Part shown: positions 21,866-33,930 of the stretch, piece after piece | Layout: the number at the start of each line of letters is the position of its first letter | Position numbering within the stretch: position 1 is the stretch's first letter | NCBI GenBank assembly: GCA_004764695.1 | Contig: SMSO01000008.1 | Coordinates: forward strand, 843,001 to 907,000 | Origin: Schizochytrium sp. TIO01 | Lineage: Eukaryota; Sar; Bigyra; Thraustochytrida; Thraustochytriidae | Length of the DNA: 64,000 bases | Reading direction: 5' to 3' | Program-made: the position numbers and the translations under genes | The notes under the pieces: generated by a model | What the model saw: the letters and a program-made list of their open reading frames with translations, nothing else | Databases searched by the model: none | Told to the model about the DNA's origin: nothing

Positions 21866-24298
21866 TTACAGCGGAACATTGACAATAGCGTGGCTGGATG
21901 AAGCGTGCTCACTGCTGTTAGCCACCAAGCTGCTAGTGTTGACAATGACATCAACCGGGAGGTTGCGCCAGGCAGCGTAGAGACGTGTACCCACAACGAG
22001 AAGCGCACAAGACACAGTGCAAAAGAAGACACAGACGGAGACAAAGAGAGCCTTGAGAACTGGACTAATGCCATCAGTAAACACCACAAAAAGACAGAAA
22101 GCAGTGAGAATGGCAACGTTGTAGTTGGAAAAAAGCATAAACTTTGCCTCACGGAAGATAAGGCCCTTGAAGTTGCGCGTCTGGTTGGCAGTAACACAGC
22201 TAATAACAACAGTAAGGTAGCAAATGCAAATAATAAGCATAAGGACAATGTTGTTGGACGGGCAGATCGTTTCTGTAACGTTGTATTCAGAATCGGCAAT
22301 TTCAGTCTCGGGGGTAAAACCAGCTACAAAGTACCAGATAATGAACCAAGCTGTGCAGAAGAGAAGAGCAGTTGTGATCTCGTAACGCAAGAAGAACGTA
22401 GCATTCTTTGTTTGGCGCTTGTTCAACATGTATTTGCTGTTCATGAGAGCAACGATAGTAAACTGCTTGATGAGGAGGGTACCGACAAAGATAAAGAAGC
22501 CATAGAGCATGAAGGTAAAGCGCAGGCCACACTTGTAGGGCTCAGGCACACCAATTTCAAACACACACGAGATGTTAAGAAGGGTGGATCCAAAGAGAAG
22601 AAGCGAAAGGGTTTTGTGACGCGCAGTGCGGACTGCAGCATGCGTGCGGTAGACAGCCATGCCAATAAGAAGGAGCATGAAAACAACGCAAGCGATCACA
22701 CACAGAGCTACAATAACAGCACGTTCGGAGCTATCGGATGGGACGTAGGCACAGTCGATGACTTCTACAACAGTAGTGTTAAACTGTTTAGTGGTCCAGC
22801 GTGATTTGTAGGTAGAATAGGAGCGCTCGTCAGTACAATAGCTTGGGTCAACATCGATAGTCACAGCGCCATCGTCAAGATAGGCAGAATTGTTATACAG
22901 CGCAACCACATCACGAGTACCATCAGATTTGCATGGGCACGCGATCATAGAAGCTTCAAGAGTTTCATCCATCCACATTTCACCAGAGTAGTCATCCTCA
23001 ACAGCTTCAACCCAGTCAGACCATGTGCTGTTGTTTTCCTTAATCCAATTGCATGTAATTTCTAGGAGGGAGGCAGAGGTGTTCATGAACGCCCAAAGCA
23101 TCGCTTCCTGCTGTGAATTAGCAGAGTAGCTGAACGAATTGACAAAGGTCGCAGCATCAGGTTTGTCACTAGCAAAAGCTGCAGAATACGCTTTAGCAAG
23201 GTAATCGCCTTCGTAACCACAGGAAGCATTGCCATAGGACTCATCGGTAATACACTCAGGGGAACTAACAGGGAGGAGGACATATGTTAGATCATATTCT
23301 TGAAAGATTCCATGAGGTTTCCAAAAGTACATCAAAAGAGGTGTCTCGTTCTCAAACGAGTCGTAAATCGCCTGAACAGAATTGTACTCGGATCCGGAAT
23401 ACTCAACAGAGAGGTAGAGTTCATTTTGTTGGATAATTGAATAATCATGCTGGGACCAGTCAACAAGACCACCGAGAAAACGGCCACCATAGGTGTCAAT
23501 TTTCGTGTCTGGGGCAGCATCACAGTAGGTAGAATTCAGGATTGCACTGTTAGGATTGCCGCCATCAACTACTGAACCCATGCAAGGAAGTCTATCTGCG
23601 GACATGGTGGAGATATCACTTAGGCAGCAGTAACGTTGGGAATCGCTATCTTTGAAAAGGTCAGTGCTCGTGGTACTGTTGAGGTTACGCCAGTATTCAA
23701 GAGTAATGTTTTCCTGACCTTGTGTCATCCAAGATGGGATGTACCAACCGATACGTCCTTCAAGTCCATTCTGGCCACCTGAGAGAACAGTTCCATCTTC
23801 AACAATGAACTTCTGGACGTTTTCGGCATGGCCAGAAGGCCAGTATTCGAGGCACGCATCGAGGACTCCCTCGTCCATTTTCTCCCAGTAGCCTGCTTCA
23901 AGCAAGGTTCCATTGCTAGCGTAGGTTCCCTGCTCCATTTCTGTGCCACTGTAGGATGTAAAGTTAACGATAGAGGCGTTGGTTTCTACAGGGTAGCCAA
24001 GGAACTCCTCAATAAAAACCTTGGCAACAAAGAGGTTGACGAAGCTGCCGGTCCAGGAGCTTGCGCCAATTTTTACTGCGCAGGGATATGTGCCGTCCTC
24101 ATCAGGTTCACATCGGAATCCTCCATATTTGTTTGTCCACTCAGTTCCAAAGCAGCAGTTAGCTTCATCTGCAGCACACGAGTACTGGTAGGCGCTAGTC
24201 AAGTTGACTGCTTGTGCGCTTTGTGGAGTCAAGCTGGCGATGACAGCGAGCGCGAGCACGGCAACTGCACGCATTGTCTTGGGTTGTTTGGCATCCAT
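21866..24298 (-). CDS. Class C GPCR with OpuAC-like ectodomain, copy C
   Basis: Third receptor paralogue, about 810 residues. The frame is open 42 codons further upstream, but only from a TTG. The first ATG, at 24298 in an ACC-ATG-G context, precedes a good signal peptide (RAVAVLALAVIAS...AQA), so I place the start there. The ectodomain keeps the candidate ligand tryptophans (SSW, EYWPSG, GRIGWY, VDWSQHD, YFWKPHG). Unlike A and B, it carries a longer segment before EYWPSG (EMEQGTYASNG...GYWEKMDEG), a feature shared with copy D. The 7TM half has the pre-TM3 Cys (PYKC), the loop-2 Cys (ETIC) and FREAKF at TM6, where B and D have FNEAKF. The tail is short and Ser-rich. It is isolated by long deserts on both sides, and no intron is visible. 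The inferred role is G-protein-coupled sensing of a betaine-like small molecule. Confidence 0.88.
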   Translation of the reverse strand: MDAKQPKTMRAVAVLALAVIASLTPQSAQAVNLTSAYQYSCAADEANCCFGTEWTNKYGGFRCEPDEDGTYPCAVKIGASSWTGSFVNLFVAKVFIEEFLGYPVETNASIVNFTSYSGTEMEQGTYASNGTLLEAGYWEKMDEGVLDACLEYWPSGHAENVQKFIVEDGTVLSGGQNGLEGRIGWYIPSWMTQGQENITLEYWRNLNSTTSTDLFKDSDSQRYCCLSDISTMSADRLPCMGSVVDGGNPNSAILNSTYCDAAPDTKIDTYGGRFLGGLVDWSQHDYSIIQQNELYLSVEYSGSEYNSVQAIYDSFENETPLLMYFWKPHGIFQEYDLTYVLLPVSSPECITDESYGNASCGYEGDYLAKAYSAAFASDKPDAATFVNSFSYSANSQQEAMLWAFMNTSASLLEITCNWIKENNSTWSDWVEAVEDDYSGEMWMDETLEASMIACPCKSDGTRDVVALYNNSAYLDDGAVTIDVDPSYCTDERSYSTYKSRWTTKQFNTTVVEVIDCAYVPSDSSERAVIVALCVIACVVFMLLLIGMAVYRTHAAVRTARHKTLSLLLFGSTLLNISCVFEIGVPEPYKCGLRFTFMLYGFFIFVGTLLIKQFTIVALMNSKYMLNKRQTKNATFFLRYEITTALLFCTAWFIIWYFVAGFTPETEIADSEYNVTETICPSNNIVLMLIICICYLTVVISCVTANQTRNFKGLIFREAKFMLFSNYNVAILTAFCLFVVFTDGISPVLKALFVSVCVFFCTVSCALLVVGTRLYAAWRNLPVDVIVNTSSLVANSSEHASSSHAIVNVPL

Positions 24299-25197
24299 GG
24301 TTCTTTCTATGGAAATTAATATTCTGTCTATACACGAAAACAAAAGCTTGTGGGGATCGGGCGTGTCCTCTTCCCCCAGCCGGCAGATGAGCGAGCTTTC
24401 AACTGCACGAGATCCGCCACGCAAGATCAGCGTAGAAGAACCACTCTCAAGTGCAATGTAATATATTTATATCCCTGTGAACGATTACAAGCCCAAGAAG
24501 ATGGCTTCCTCCAAAATCAATCAATCGATCTGCAGCGCACCACAACCGGGTCCGCTTGGCGTGTCTTATCTATCGCCTGCTTGCCTCTCTGTTGCCTTCC
24601 AGCGAGCGCAGCAGCCTCGCTCTGAGTCCTTCGCGAGGGGCGAGTGAGTGATGTTGTGAGTTTTGGGTTTGGACTTGCTCGGACTCGCTCCCGAGCCATC
24701 TCCTAAGACCCTCTTAATGTTTCCTACCAAAGTCCGCGTGTCTTCTTTTTTCCCTTTCTTTTCATTCCCACGTCAACAAACAATTTTTAAGTTTTAGTTT
24801 CCTAGCTATTTACTTAAATCTATTAAATTGAAGATTGATAAAAGCACTTTTAAAAAGAAAATAGGAAATCAATAATAAGAGTTTTTACTCACTTCGAAAC
24901 TATTCAACTTCGGGATGAAAACTGCATCACAAAAGCATTTTTCACTTTTCTTCTTGTTGCTACTTTATATAAATAATGTGCCCTAGTATTCCAGGTGAGC
25001 AAATTTACACATTCAATCAAGATCAAGCCATGAGCTTCCGACTGGGCAGTCAGTAGCAAGCACTAGATATATCGTCCTTCCCTTTATTATTTATTTTACA
25101 ACTTGAATGAGAAAGTTTCTTGGGCTTCTTCCGAGACTTGAAAAAGCGGATCGTCACTCGCAGGAACAATTAATAGTTCGATCACTCTATCTCATTT

Positions 25198-25219
25198 ATT
25201 ATTATTATTATTATTATTA
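25198..25219. repeat. (ATT)7 microsatellite
   Basis: Seven ATT units followed by a degenerate TTTA tract to about 25236. Non-coding. Confidence 0.8.
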
Positions 25220-26287
25220 ATTTATTTATTTATCTATTCTTCTCTTATAAAGAGAGAGTGAAAGAAACAAAAGCACTTGTAAACAAGTTTTTACAGCAAC
25301 AACAATACATTATCCATTACCTGGCAACATAAAAGACGCGGAGGCGAGGCTGCTCTATGCGTGCTTTTGACAACCGCTCATCATACATTGGCCTTCACGC
25401 AGCCATGTGTGAGCCTTGGATTTCTCACGTTTATTCATTTCAAGAAAGGGAACGGGAAAGAGAAAAAAGCTGCAGGGCAAAAATGGGAATGGAGTTTACT
25501 TTCGTAACTTGATCTGGCGACGCCTTCCTTTCACTCTTTTAAAGAATGTCTTTTAAATTGAATTTTGACAATAATAATAACACCAACACTTCAGTAATAA
25601 CGAAATGAATAGCAGAATAAATTAAGAAAACAAGAAGAAGAGGACCAACATTCCTCCTTCAAGTTCCTTCGCAGACTCTCACTACCAAAAGCCAAACAAA
25701 ACTCAAGACAAGAGCAAACGTGCGGGAACGGAGACACTAAAGTAGCCACCTACGCCTCCAGCATCTCAAGCAAGCTTTTAAAAAAACACCCCTTTAGAAG
25801 AAAGGCAGTTCTTCGGACCACAGATGATCTTCAAGTTATCAAAGAATTGGTTGATTTATCGTCTAATGCGACGTTTGTTTGTTTCTTCTTCTTTTTTCTT
25901 GTTTCGCACACTTTGCGTCTCTTTATGATGATTGTAAAGTGTTTTTTGTTTTCTTTTGTTTTTTCGGAGGCACACTAAAACACCCTGCTTGCTTGGCTTG
26001 GTAGGACTCCTTATCGCACCGCTAGCGCACGCATGTGTGAGAGAGTGTGCATGTGTCTCCTCCTGCTATCCATTTCCACTCCTCGAAGCCTTTGTTGCTG
26101 TCGATGCTTTGTCCGCGTACAAAATATGGTCTCAGGCTGAAACCTAAGTCTCTGGCATGGTCTAAAAGCCGCGCTTATTGTTCTGGTCGGTCTGGCTGAA
26201 GGGCAGAGACTAGAGTACGCGCGGGTCGATCGGCGATGACCCAGAGTTTTTCACATCGAAGAGATAGTCATGACTTGATTTGTGTTG

Positions 26288-26349
26288 CTTTTTTCCTTTT
26301 CCTTTTCCTTTTCTTTTTCTTTTTCTTTTTCTTTTTTTAATTAAAAAGG
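26288..26349. repeat. Pyrimidine tract (CTTTT)n ending in an AT palindrome
   Basis: A run of CCTTTT then CTTTTT units about 50 bp long ends in the perfect 14-bp palindrome TTTTTAATTAAAAA (26334-26347). It is one of several T-run/A-run blocks in the desert. Confidence 0.8.
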
Positions 26350-26666
26350 TTTCTTCTTCAGAACGATGATGGAAGATTTAGCATTGGTTAGAATAAAAAT
26401 AGATTGTGCAAGCACTCTTAAGCGTTTGCTACTGGGGCATAGTGTCTTCAGATTGAAAGTTAGTTTTCAGTCCTCAGAGATGAAAGAATGGTACCTACTA
26501 AAAAGTCGAGGAAGCGGCCCAATCCAGGCCATCATGAACTGTAATCATCGTGAACCACGTGCAGATGAAAGATGGCCACGACCCATAAATAATCATGAAC
26601 GATAGTGGTGGTCGAGCCACTGTTCTGCGCGTTCCGCATTGACGTAGCGGACGGCTCGTCGGCCTT

Positions 26667-26669
26667 CAT

Positions 26670-26710
<41 letters not shown>
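26667..26710. repeat. Compound (ATC)n(AGC)n trinucleotide repeat
   Basis: About seven ATC units run directly into about seven AGC units. Frames across it give homopolymers only. Non-coding as far as can be seen. Confidence 0.85.
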
Positions 26711-29033
26711 TCGTGGCTACCAGTCTTTTATTGAAAAGCGATTGTAAAAGTGCTGTGGATGGTGGCAGAAGAATAAGTTCCTGCACACCATAGACTGCGT
26801 AGCTCCATCTCGCGACACAATTGCAGCTGCATTTCGCTCGTAGAGTTTATAACATACTTAAAGGGAGTGAACACACGTGCAGTGCAAACGAACTGATAAT
26901 AATCATGGTCATACTTGGGTAGGTTGCAGGTAGTGATTCTTCTTTTTATTTGATGCTGCCGACGATAATGATGATAGTGATGAGGAGGAGACTATTATCA
27001 GGTTCAAGAACAACTTTTCTAATGCAAGAATAACTCAAAGCTCAAGTTCGACTTGAGCAGCGATCTAAGAACGATTGTGACATAGTTAGTCTCTAGCTGC
27101 ATGAAAAGGACTTCTGACCAAGCTCGAAAGCTTTCCAGGCTAGTTTCGCTCAAGACCTGGGAGTTTGGTGATGGCTGTCTCATAATGGATTGTGCAATGC
27201 AATGCAATGTAATTTAATGCGTCATTCTGGAGTATGCTACAAATCGAATGTCCCCAAAGAGTAATAACATGGGTAAGCTGAATGAAATTCAATATGATGT
27301 ATGAATCAATACTGAGGTCATGGATCAAGTTAGAAATACTTGCAAATGAGCTAGCTAGCGAGCTGCAATTTCATTTGCTCGTGAGTAGGTAGCTAGCACG
27401 TAGTTGGTGAACCATGCAAGTTGGCAGTCTGCGACTTTAAGATTGTAATGAAGTGATGGAATGTGGGATGAAAACAACCTCTGCGTGGGAGGAGCTTTGT
27501 ACTAGACAACTTTCTCATTCCATATTCTTCCTTTGTGTGAGCGAGGGAGATCTATTGCGCCTCCTCCTTCTCTTCCTCTTCCTCCTCTTCCTCCTCTGCC
27601 TCCTCCTTGAACAATCATGTCTCGTCCTTGAAAGTGCCACAGGTTCTCACTCGGAGTCAAAGAGGCTCGCGCTGCTTAACGAATGTAATCTGTTGTGCAG
27701 AACATTATTGTGCAAGTAATCTGAATGTTTGTCTATTAGTGCGTTGTGGAGCTCAGGTACGTCACCGCGCCCAAGGTGATATTCAATCTCAACCTCAACT
27801 TGAGGTTTCGTGCTGTTGCAAAACTTGCAAGAATAGGTTCCTGAATGGCAAGAATCAATCATCCAGTCTTTATGCTCCACCTGAATTCGCTTGTCAACTA
27901 TTTCTGTTGCCCCCAATAGAAAGTAGTGTCAATGATGGCGACTGCGACAGGGATCAATCGACTTTGCATTCAAGTTACTTTTCAAAGTGAAATTCTTCAT
28001 CGTGGTCACCTTATCGTATAATCATCAGCATGGGCACATGAATGATGTCAATGCCTGCAAATTCGGACAAATAGAACACTCGCCTGGCTGCTCGAGGAGC
28101 TCTATGAGTTCTCCGCGCGTGCCGTTTTAAGAGGAGACAGTTTTAGTCGCAGCACGTGTATTTTCTCAGCACTTTCGCATCGAATTCGTTTGCTTCATCA
28201 CAAATTCCTTCAATTAATCAGCTGCGTTATTTGTTCACATATATCGATAGATGGGTGGATGGATAGATGGTTTCATTTCGAGCAATCCTTTCACCATTCC
28301 CCAAGAAAGCCCAACCCGAGACTAACTTGGGTCATATATTGTAAAGGCGCTTGCCAAGTTTTTCATAAACTTGATAAACTCGTCTTGCAAAATATATAAT
28401 GTAACTTTTCATGAGCCGCCTCCGCGTAGGTGGATTGTAGATGTCTTGGCCCAGCTTCTGCTTTCTGGATTGGAATTGAAGAGAAGTTTGCATTCACTTT
28501 TTACAAGTTGGCACAGCTTTTGCAGCACCAGTTCACGAGCTGTGCAAACTTTCACCAAGAAGGCGCAGGAAGCAGGTGCAGGTCCGAGAGCCTCCTGCTA
28601 CCCGGCTCTCTCTTATTATTCATGAGTTTCTAGCTAGGCATTGCCTAAAGGGCAACACATCTACACATCCATCTCATTATTCAGGATGAGCGATGTTTAT
28701 CTCTCCTTCGAACTCAATGTTTCTTGGCAGAAGAAAGTGGGAGGAGGAAATACTGAAAGTGGAGTCATAAAATTGATGCAAAAAGGTGCAAAAGAAGAAG
28801 TGGGAATGAATGTGGCCAAGCCAAATCCAATCAAAGTCGCCTCCTTGAACTTCTGGTTTCAATGGCGCGAGGGTGCAGGGACCAGACTTGAACAGTTCGA
28901 AACGTCGCCAGCCGCGGCCTCGGAGGCGGTAGGTTACAACACCAAATAAAATTAATTCACTCTCGCCAGTCAGTCAGTCATTCAAAGTTGATAAATTATA
29001 ACCCTCTTTTGATTAAAATTAATATTTTAATTT

Positions 29034-29052
29034 AAAAAAAAAAAAAAAAAAA
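29034..29052. repeat. A19 homopolymer
   Basis: Nineteen consecutive A after an AT-rich palindromic stretch (TTAAAATTAATATTTTAA). It could be the tail of an old retrocopy, but no gene-like sequence or target-site duplication is evident on either side. Confidence 0.7.
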
Positions 29053-30091
29053 CTCAAGCCAAAACAATTACTGATTGAAGTCTATTTCTATTTTATATTC
29101 TTTTTCTTTTTTAATACTTTTCTTTCATTTTGTTAAAATACTAGTCACGGTAGTTCTAATTTAATAAATAAATAAACAAAATATTACATATATATATATA
29201 ATCTAAACGGAAAGACAGAACGAAATCACATGTGTCAGAAAACAATCGTCGAGTGATTGGAGAAAGCGAAAGAGGTTTGAGTTTGAAGATCTAGTCTACA
29301 CAGCATTGCATATCCGTATTGGGGAAAGCTGCACACAAACAAAGGGATACCAGCCACAGGCGTGTCTCGCCACCTTTTAGAGCTCAAGCCACTAATCAAG
29401 AGATCAGAGCTTACCCTGTGGTAATATTTTATCCATGTTCGAAGCAAATGAAGCAAGCGAATCCCTCCCTCGCTCAATTAATACAGCCAAGATTGGCGCA
29501 GATGGAATAAAAATTATTATTTCAACCCGAACCTGAAAAGCAAACGAACCTCAGAAACGTCAAGCAACCCATCGTGCCAGCCACGAAAGACTTACATTCT
29601 GCTCAACAAATGACTCGACGTCAAGTTCTCGAAACTAATTATATCCTAGTCCGAGACGAAAGTAAGATGATCTTGAACTTTATCTTGAACTTGATCCTGA
29701 AAGAGGCTCCGCCACACATGTGTTCTGGCAATTGGAACGTTCTGTTCTGACAGTCAAATCACAGGAATGCCAAAACGGCGCCGCGCACGCTCGCTGTATT
29801 CTGAAATAGTTGCAAGCCTGGCTGTTCGAGGAGCTTTCCAATTTTATCTTTGACTTAGTCAGCAACTTCTTTTACTTGGAACGTCCTGAGCCCAAGAGGT
29901 CCTGTTATTTTGCTGATTGAGACTTTGAGGGTTACTCTTGCATTCCAAAAGTTCTCTTCGATGTCTCCAAAGCGCGAAGTGGTGTGCACTAAATTTACTT
30001 TAAAGAATAGAGTTTTGAAAAAATAGGTGGTGTCTACTAACTCAACTACATTTAGGAATAGCGTGAAGGTACTTTCAAGAATATTGACGAG

Positions 30092-30113
30092 GTCTCTCTC
30101 TCTCTCTCTCTCT
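30092..30113. repeat. (TC)11 dinucleotide repeat
   Basis: Eleven TC units; a simple microsatellite in the desert. Confidence 0.85.
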
Positions 30114-31041
30114 ATTTGAAGAGAAATACTACGTCAATCGAGGAATTTCTCAGTTCATTGAACTTTCTTGAAGGGCTTTTCCTGTCTCTGAAAGGAAAAT
30201 CAATCGTCGAAAGAGTAAGTCGAAAGGTAAGAACACAGAACTTTCCTTTTCCTTTCACAGTTTTCGTTTTCTTCATCTCTTTTTTCTACTTTACCTATTT
30301 CTAACGCATTATAAGTAGCTACAGTGAGGCCACGTTCTTTACTGTAGCGATACATGCGCAGGGACCAGTGAAAAGCCAGCCTGACCTATTAAGACCAGCC
30401 TACCCAGCCCTTAAGGTTCACTCTACGGAACGCGTAATCATCTCAAAACGCGTTGTCCAACACTGAGAGCTGCGCAATGCAGAACCGTGAAGTCAAGTCG
30501 CGCGCGGAAAAGCTGTAGCAGGGAAAGATTTTATTATTCAACTAAGAATAAATAAAATTTGTAAAAAGATCGCGCTGAGAGAGCCTCTTCTGCTCTCTGA
30601 GGCGAACTTCAAAGGGTGAAAAAGCTCGAAAAAGACGGTACGCGCCTTTCTTAAGGGCGCGTCTGTCCGGAGCGAACAGCACGCGCAGAGTCCGAACAGT
30701 TTCTTCGGCTTTTGCTCTCTCCGTTGTTCGCTTACTTTTTCCATTTTACTTACTTTTCATTCATTATTTTTTTACTTTACGAGCAATTATGATGTGCACG
30801 ACTTTGGGAGAAATAAACAAATACCAATGTTGTCTTATCATAAACTCTAAGGCTTTCGTGGATTGCGAAAGGATCGAAACAAGCTGGATCTCGAAAGAAG
30901 AAGAGGCAGCAGGAATCATGGACAGTCAGAAGGGATGAGAGATAGATACAAGATAGAGAAGCAGATCAGTAGATTAAGTTATGAAAAACAGAGAACTGCA
31001 GAAGATGATTGCAATGCCTGAGTATATCGTTTATTGGTACC

Positions 31042-31107
<66 letters not shown>

Positions 31108-31151
31108 CAAACAAACAAACAAACAAACAAACAAACAAGCAAGCAAGCAAT
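31042..31151. repeat. Compound tetranucleotide repeat AATC-AAAC-AAGC
   Basis: Some 110 bp in which (AATC)n passes into (AAAC)n and then (AAGC)n. Each step changes one base of the unit, as expected for point mutations spread by slippage. It lies in a short frame giving a Gln/Asn/Ser-type repeat with no start context or homology signal, so I treat it as non-coding. Confidence 0.85.
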
Positions 31152-31539
31152 CAAAGGTTGAACCTGTTATCTCTTTGCATCCTTTCCTTGGTTCTTTGCC
31201 TTTTCTAAAATAAACTTCTTGCAGCTGCGATGGTTTCTTGAAAAACGATCTGCAATTGAGGGCGTATCAGTTCGGAACAAGACAGGCTTCGACAAGCAGC
31301 CCTAATTTCTTGAACTGAGTAGATCCAGAGACATGGACCGACGGAATCGATTCGTATGAAGAGGATTATGGGCGGCGAGTTCAACTTGTTCGGTTCGAGT
31401 TTAAGTCTTAGTTTCGAATTGGATGAGTCTGCGCTGCTGCTCGCAGATCGCTTCTGTGGGAGAACCGTGATCTCGTTAGGGTGCGTTACTTTCTGTGAGT
31501 TAATAAGGAGCGAGATTGTTCTCGTTCCTCTTTTCAATT

Positions 31540-31540
31540 A

Positions 31541-31592
<52 letters not shown>

Positions 31593-31593
31593 A
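31540..31593. repeat. (AAAG)13 microsatellite
   Basis: About thirteen perfect AAAG units, 390 bp right of the compound tetranucleotide array. Confidence 0.85.
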
Positions 31594-33910
31594 GGGATGA
31601 GTCGATGAGTGGGTTGTTGGCAAAGGCTCTCTCAAAAGATGGTTAATCCCTTTTTCGCTTTTTCTTCGCTTTTCTCTTGAATAAAAAGCCTGACAATCTG
31701 CAAAACCTGTCTTCCGGTCCATTTTGAGGTCTTCAAGTAGAAGAAGAGAAGCAATGTAGCTTCGACTTAAGCGAGTTCGAGAAGAATTCTCCCATCGGTT
31801 TGAGAGTTTAAAATGGGATCGAAAACTAAGCTTTAAAAATTAGCTGTCCAGCCCAAAGTGGATTTCATCCCTTTCTCTCTCTCTTTTATACTTCTTCATT
31901 TCAATTAAATTTAATTAAATAGTTAATTATCAAAATGTACATATTAATCTTTAAAAATTGCACCTCTTGACATATGCTTTGTCAAAGAGAGGTACATAGT
32001 GTAGCTCTTCATTGTGCTTCATCAGCGTTGCACTTAAACTACAATGTATCTGCTTCCGAGCGCCCTGAGAAGTCTATTAGCTCTCATGAGTTGAGTTTCT
32101 GTGCATGCAGCATTGGATAAATTTTCACTTGGTTTGCCGAGTCCTTGGTTTGATATTAGCTAGCTGAAAAGGGAGAAAGAGCTAGCCTGGAATCCACAGA
32201 TTGATTGGCCGATCGATCGGTCATTCTAAACAATTGCTCATGACTTGGGCCAATGATCTCTTGACTTTTCTTGACTTTATCAAGCCGCGCAAGTCCAAAA
32301 GAGATGGATTACAGACCAAGTAAACTTGAACTTTGTCGCAATCGTATCCATCAGTGTGATTTTTTCTTCTCTCGCCAGAGCGATCTTTAGTGTCTCTTGC
32401 TTCAAGGTTTTGACATTGAATTGGAATACCTCGAGAAGGGCGCTCAAGCATTCAGCCATTCGTCCATGCATTCATTCGTTCATTCATTTGATAAGAAGCA
32501 GATAAATATTTAATAATCAATTCAATGCGACCAGTTTGAGAATACGCCGAAGCTCTGCAAACGCGATATAGAATATACATGTTTGAATATTCTTCAACCC
32601 GATCTGAAAGCCATACATATTATATATGCACGCATCGTGCTGTATAGGTCTATGCGGATCAGAAATTTGTCCACGACGCCTAAAACTCTCCCAAGTTTTA
32701 GGGAAACTGCCTTTTTCTCCTCTTCTTTTCTTTTATATTTCTTTCTTCTATTTATTAAAAAAAAAAAACTTTACTTTAGAAAGTGTTTTTCTTTAATTTA
32801 ATCGAAAACATATCTTTAAAGACAAACTACTATAAAATAGTCGCTTTTTTGCTCTGTCAGTGTCCATTCTTGCAATTCGCTCTCTTTCAGCAGGTGCGGG
32901 ACCTTCGCCAGAACATGTCAACCCAGAGCTCTCCTTCCTTCACACATAAGCACTTCTTGAAGGCACTACTAATGGCATCAGTTCTGTCGTAATTTGACAA
33001 CTTAAAGTTGAGTGATTCGATGTCGGTACACACTCTTTTTTTTTCTTTCTTTTTTTAAATTTCGACTTTGATTTTGATTGTGGTCTTTGGAATTGCTCTA
33101 CAGACGTAGGCTCAAGGTGTCGGCCGTCACTGAGTGCCTTTGCATCGCCCAATGCAGCGGATTGGATCAACGCCCACTGCCTGGACATCGCATATTCATG
33201 CCACCGCTTCGATGTTTGGGTTCAAGCAAAACCCCAAGTTGGAGCAAGCAATTGCCTGGTTGTGGACATTTGATTGATGAAAATATAACTTCTTTGCGGA
33301 CCCATAGTAACCGTGAGAAGGAACCGGACGGACAGTCGAAGTGTGTCGCAGTTCTACTGGTTTAGGATAAGTGCAACTATGCGCAAATTTTTATACATAA
33401 CAAGGAGCTAAAAAGACGGAGGAAAGCTTTTGCGGAATAAGCAAAGAAATGACGAAATCATTTGTCACAGAGCGAGGCAGCACTTGGGAACGAGCCGGCT
33501 CTGGGCCACGAGGCGTAGATACGGCTGAAGGCTTCACGGCTTTTGCTGGGTTTCTGAGCCACAGTCGCGAAGCTGCAGAGGAAGTGGCGAGGTTTCGCAA
33601 GTTTCCAAGCATCTGCGTTTCAAGCTCATGTGAATAAAGGGATATGCACAAAATACTCACGTAAAATACCCATCTGAAAGCAGGAGTTTGGATTTGAAAA
33701 AACTCCCTCGCAATGCTGCACTTTTATATCTCTAGTAGGTCGAACTCTCATCCGTGTAGTTTATTCAACGAATGAGAAGCTTTCTTTCTTTTCTATCCCA
33801 TCAAATGATGAGTGCCCAAACACTCCAAACTTATTTCTCTCGTGCAACGAAGTTCTTCTTGTTTTATTTTATAAATTTATTTACTCCTCACTCTTCACTA
33901 TTTTACTAAT

Positions 33911-33930
33911 AGTTATTTTTTAAAATAACT
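33911..33930. repeat. Perfect 20-bp AT palindrome
   Basis: Arms AGTTATTTT and AAAATAACT separated by TT. It lies in an AT-rich block (33860-33960) typical of this desert. Confidence 0.8.

Noticed and set aside
21905-22804. 299-codon plus-strand open frame
   Set aside because: It lies wholly opposite receptor copy C and is explained by that gene's codon pattern; the minus-strand product is clearly the real one.
29013-29052. A19 run as the tail of a processed retrocopy
   Set aside because: No gene-like sequence precedes it and no target-site duplication was found; it fits the general pattern of AT-rich blocks.
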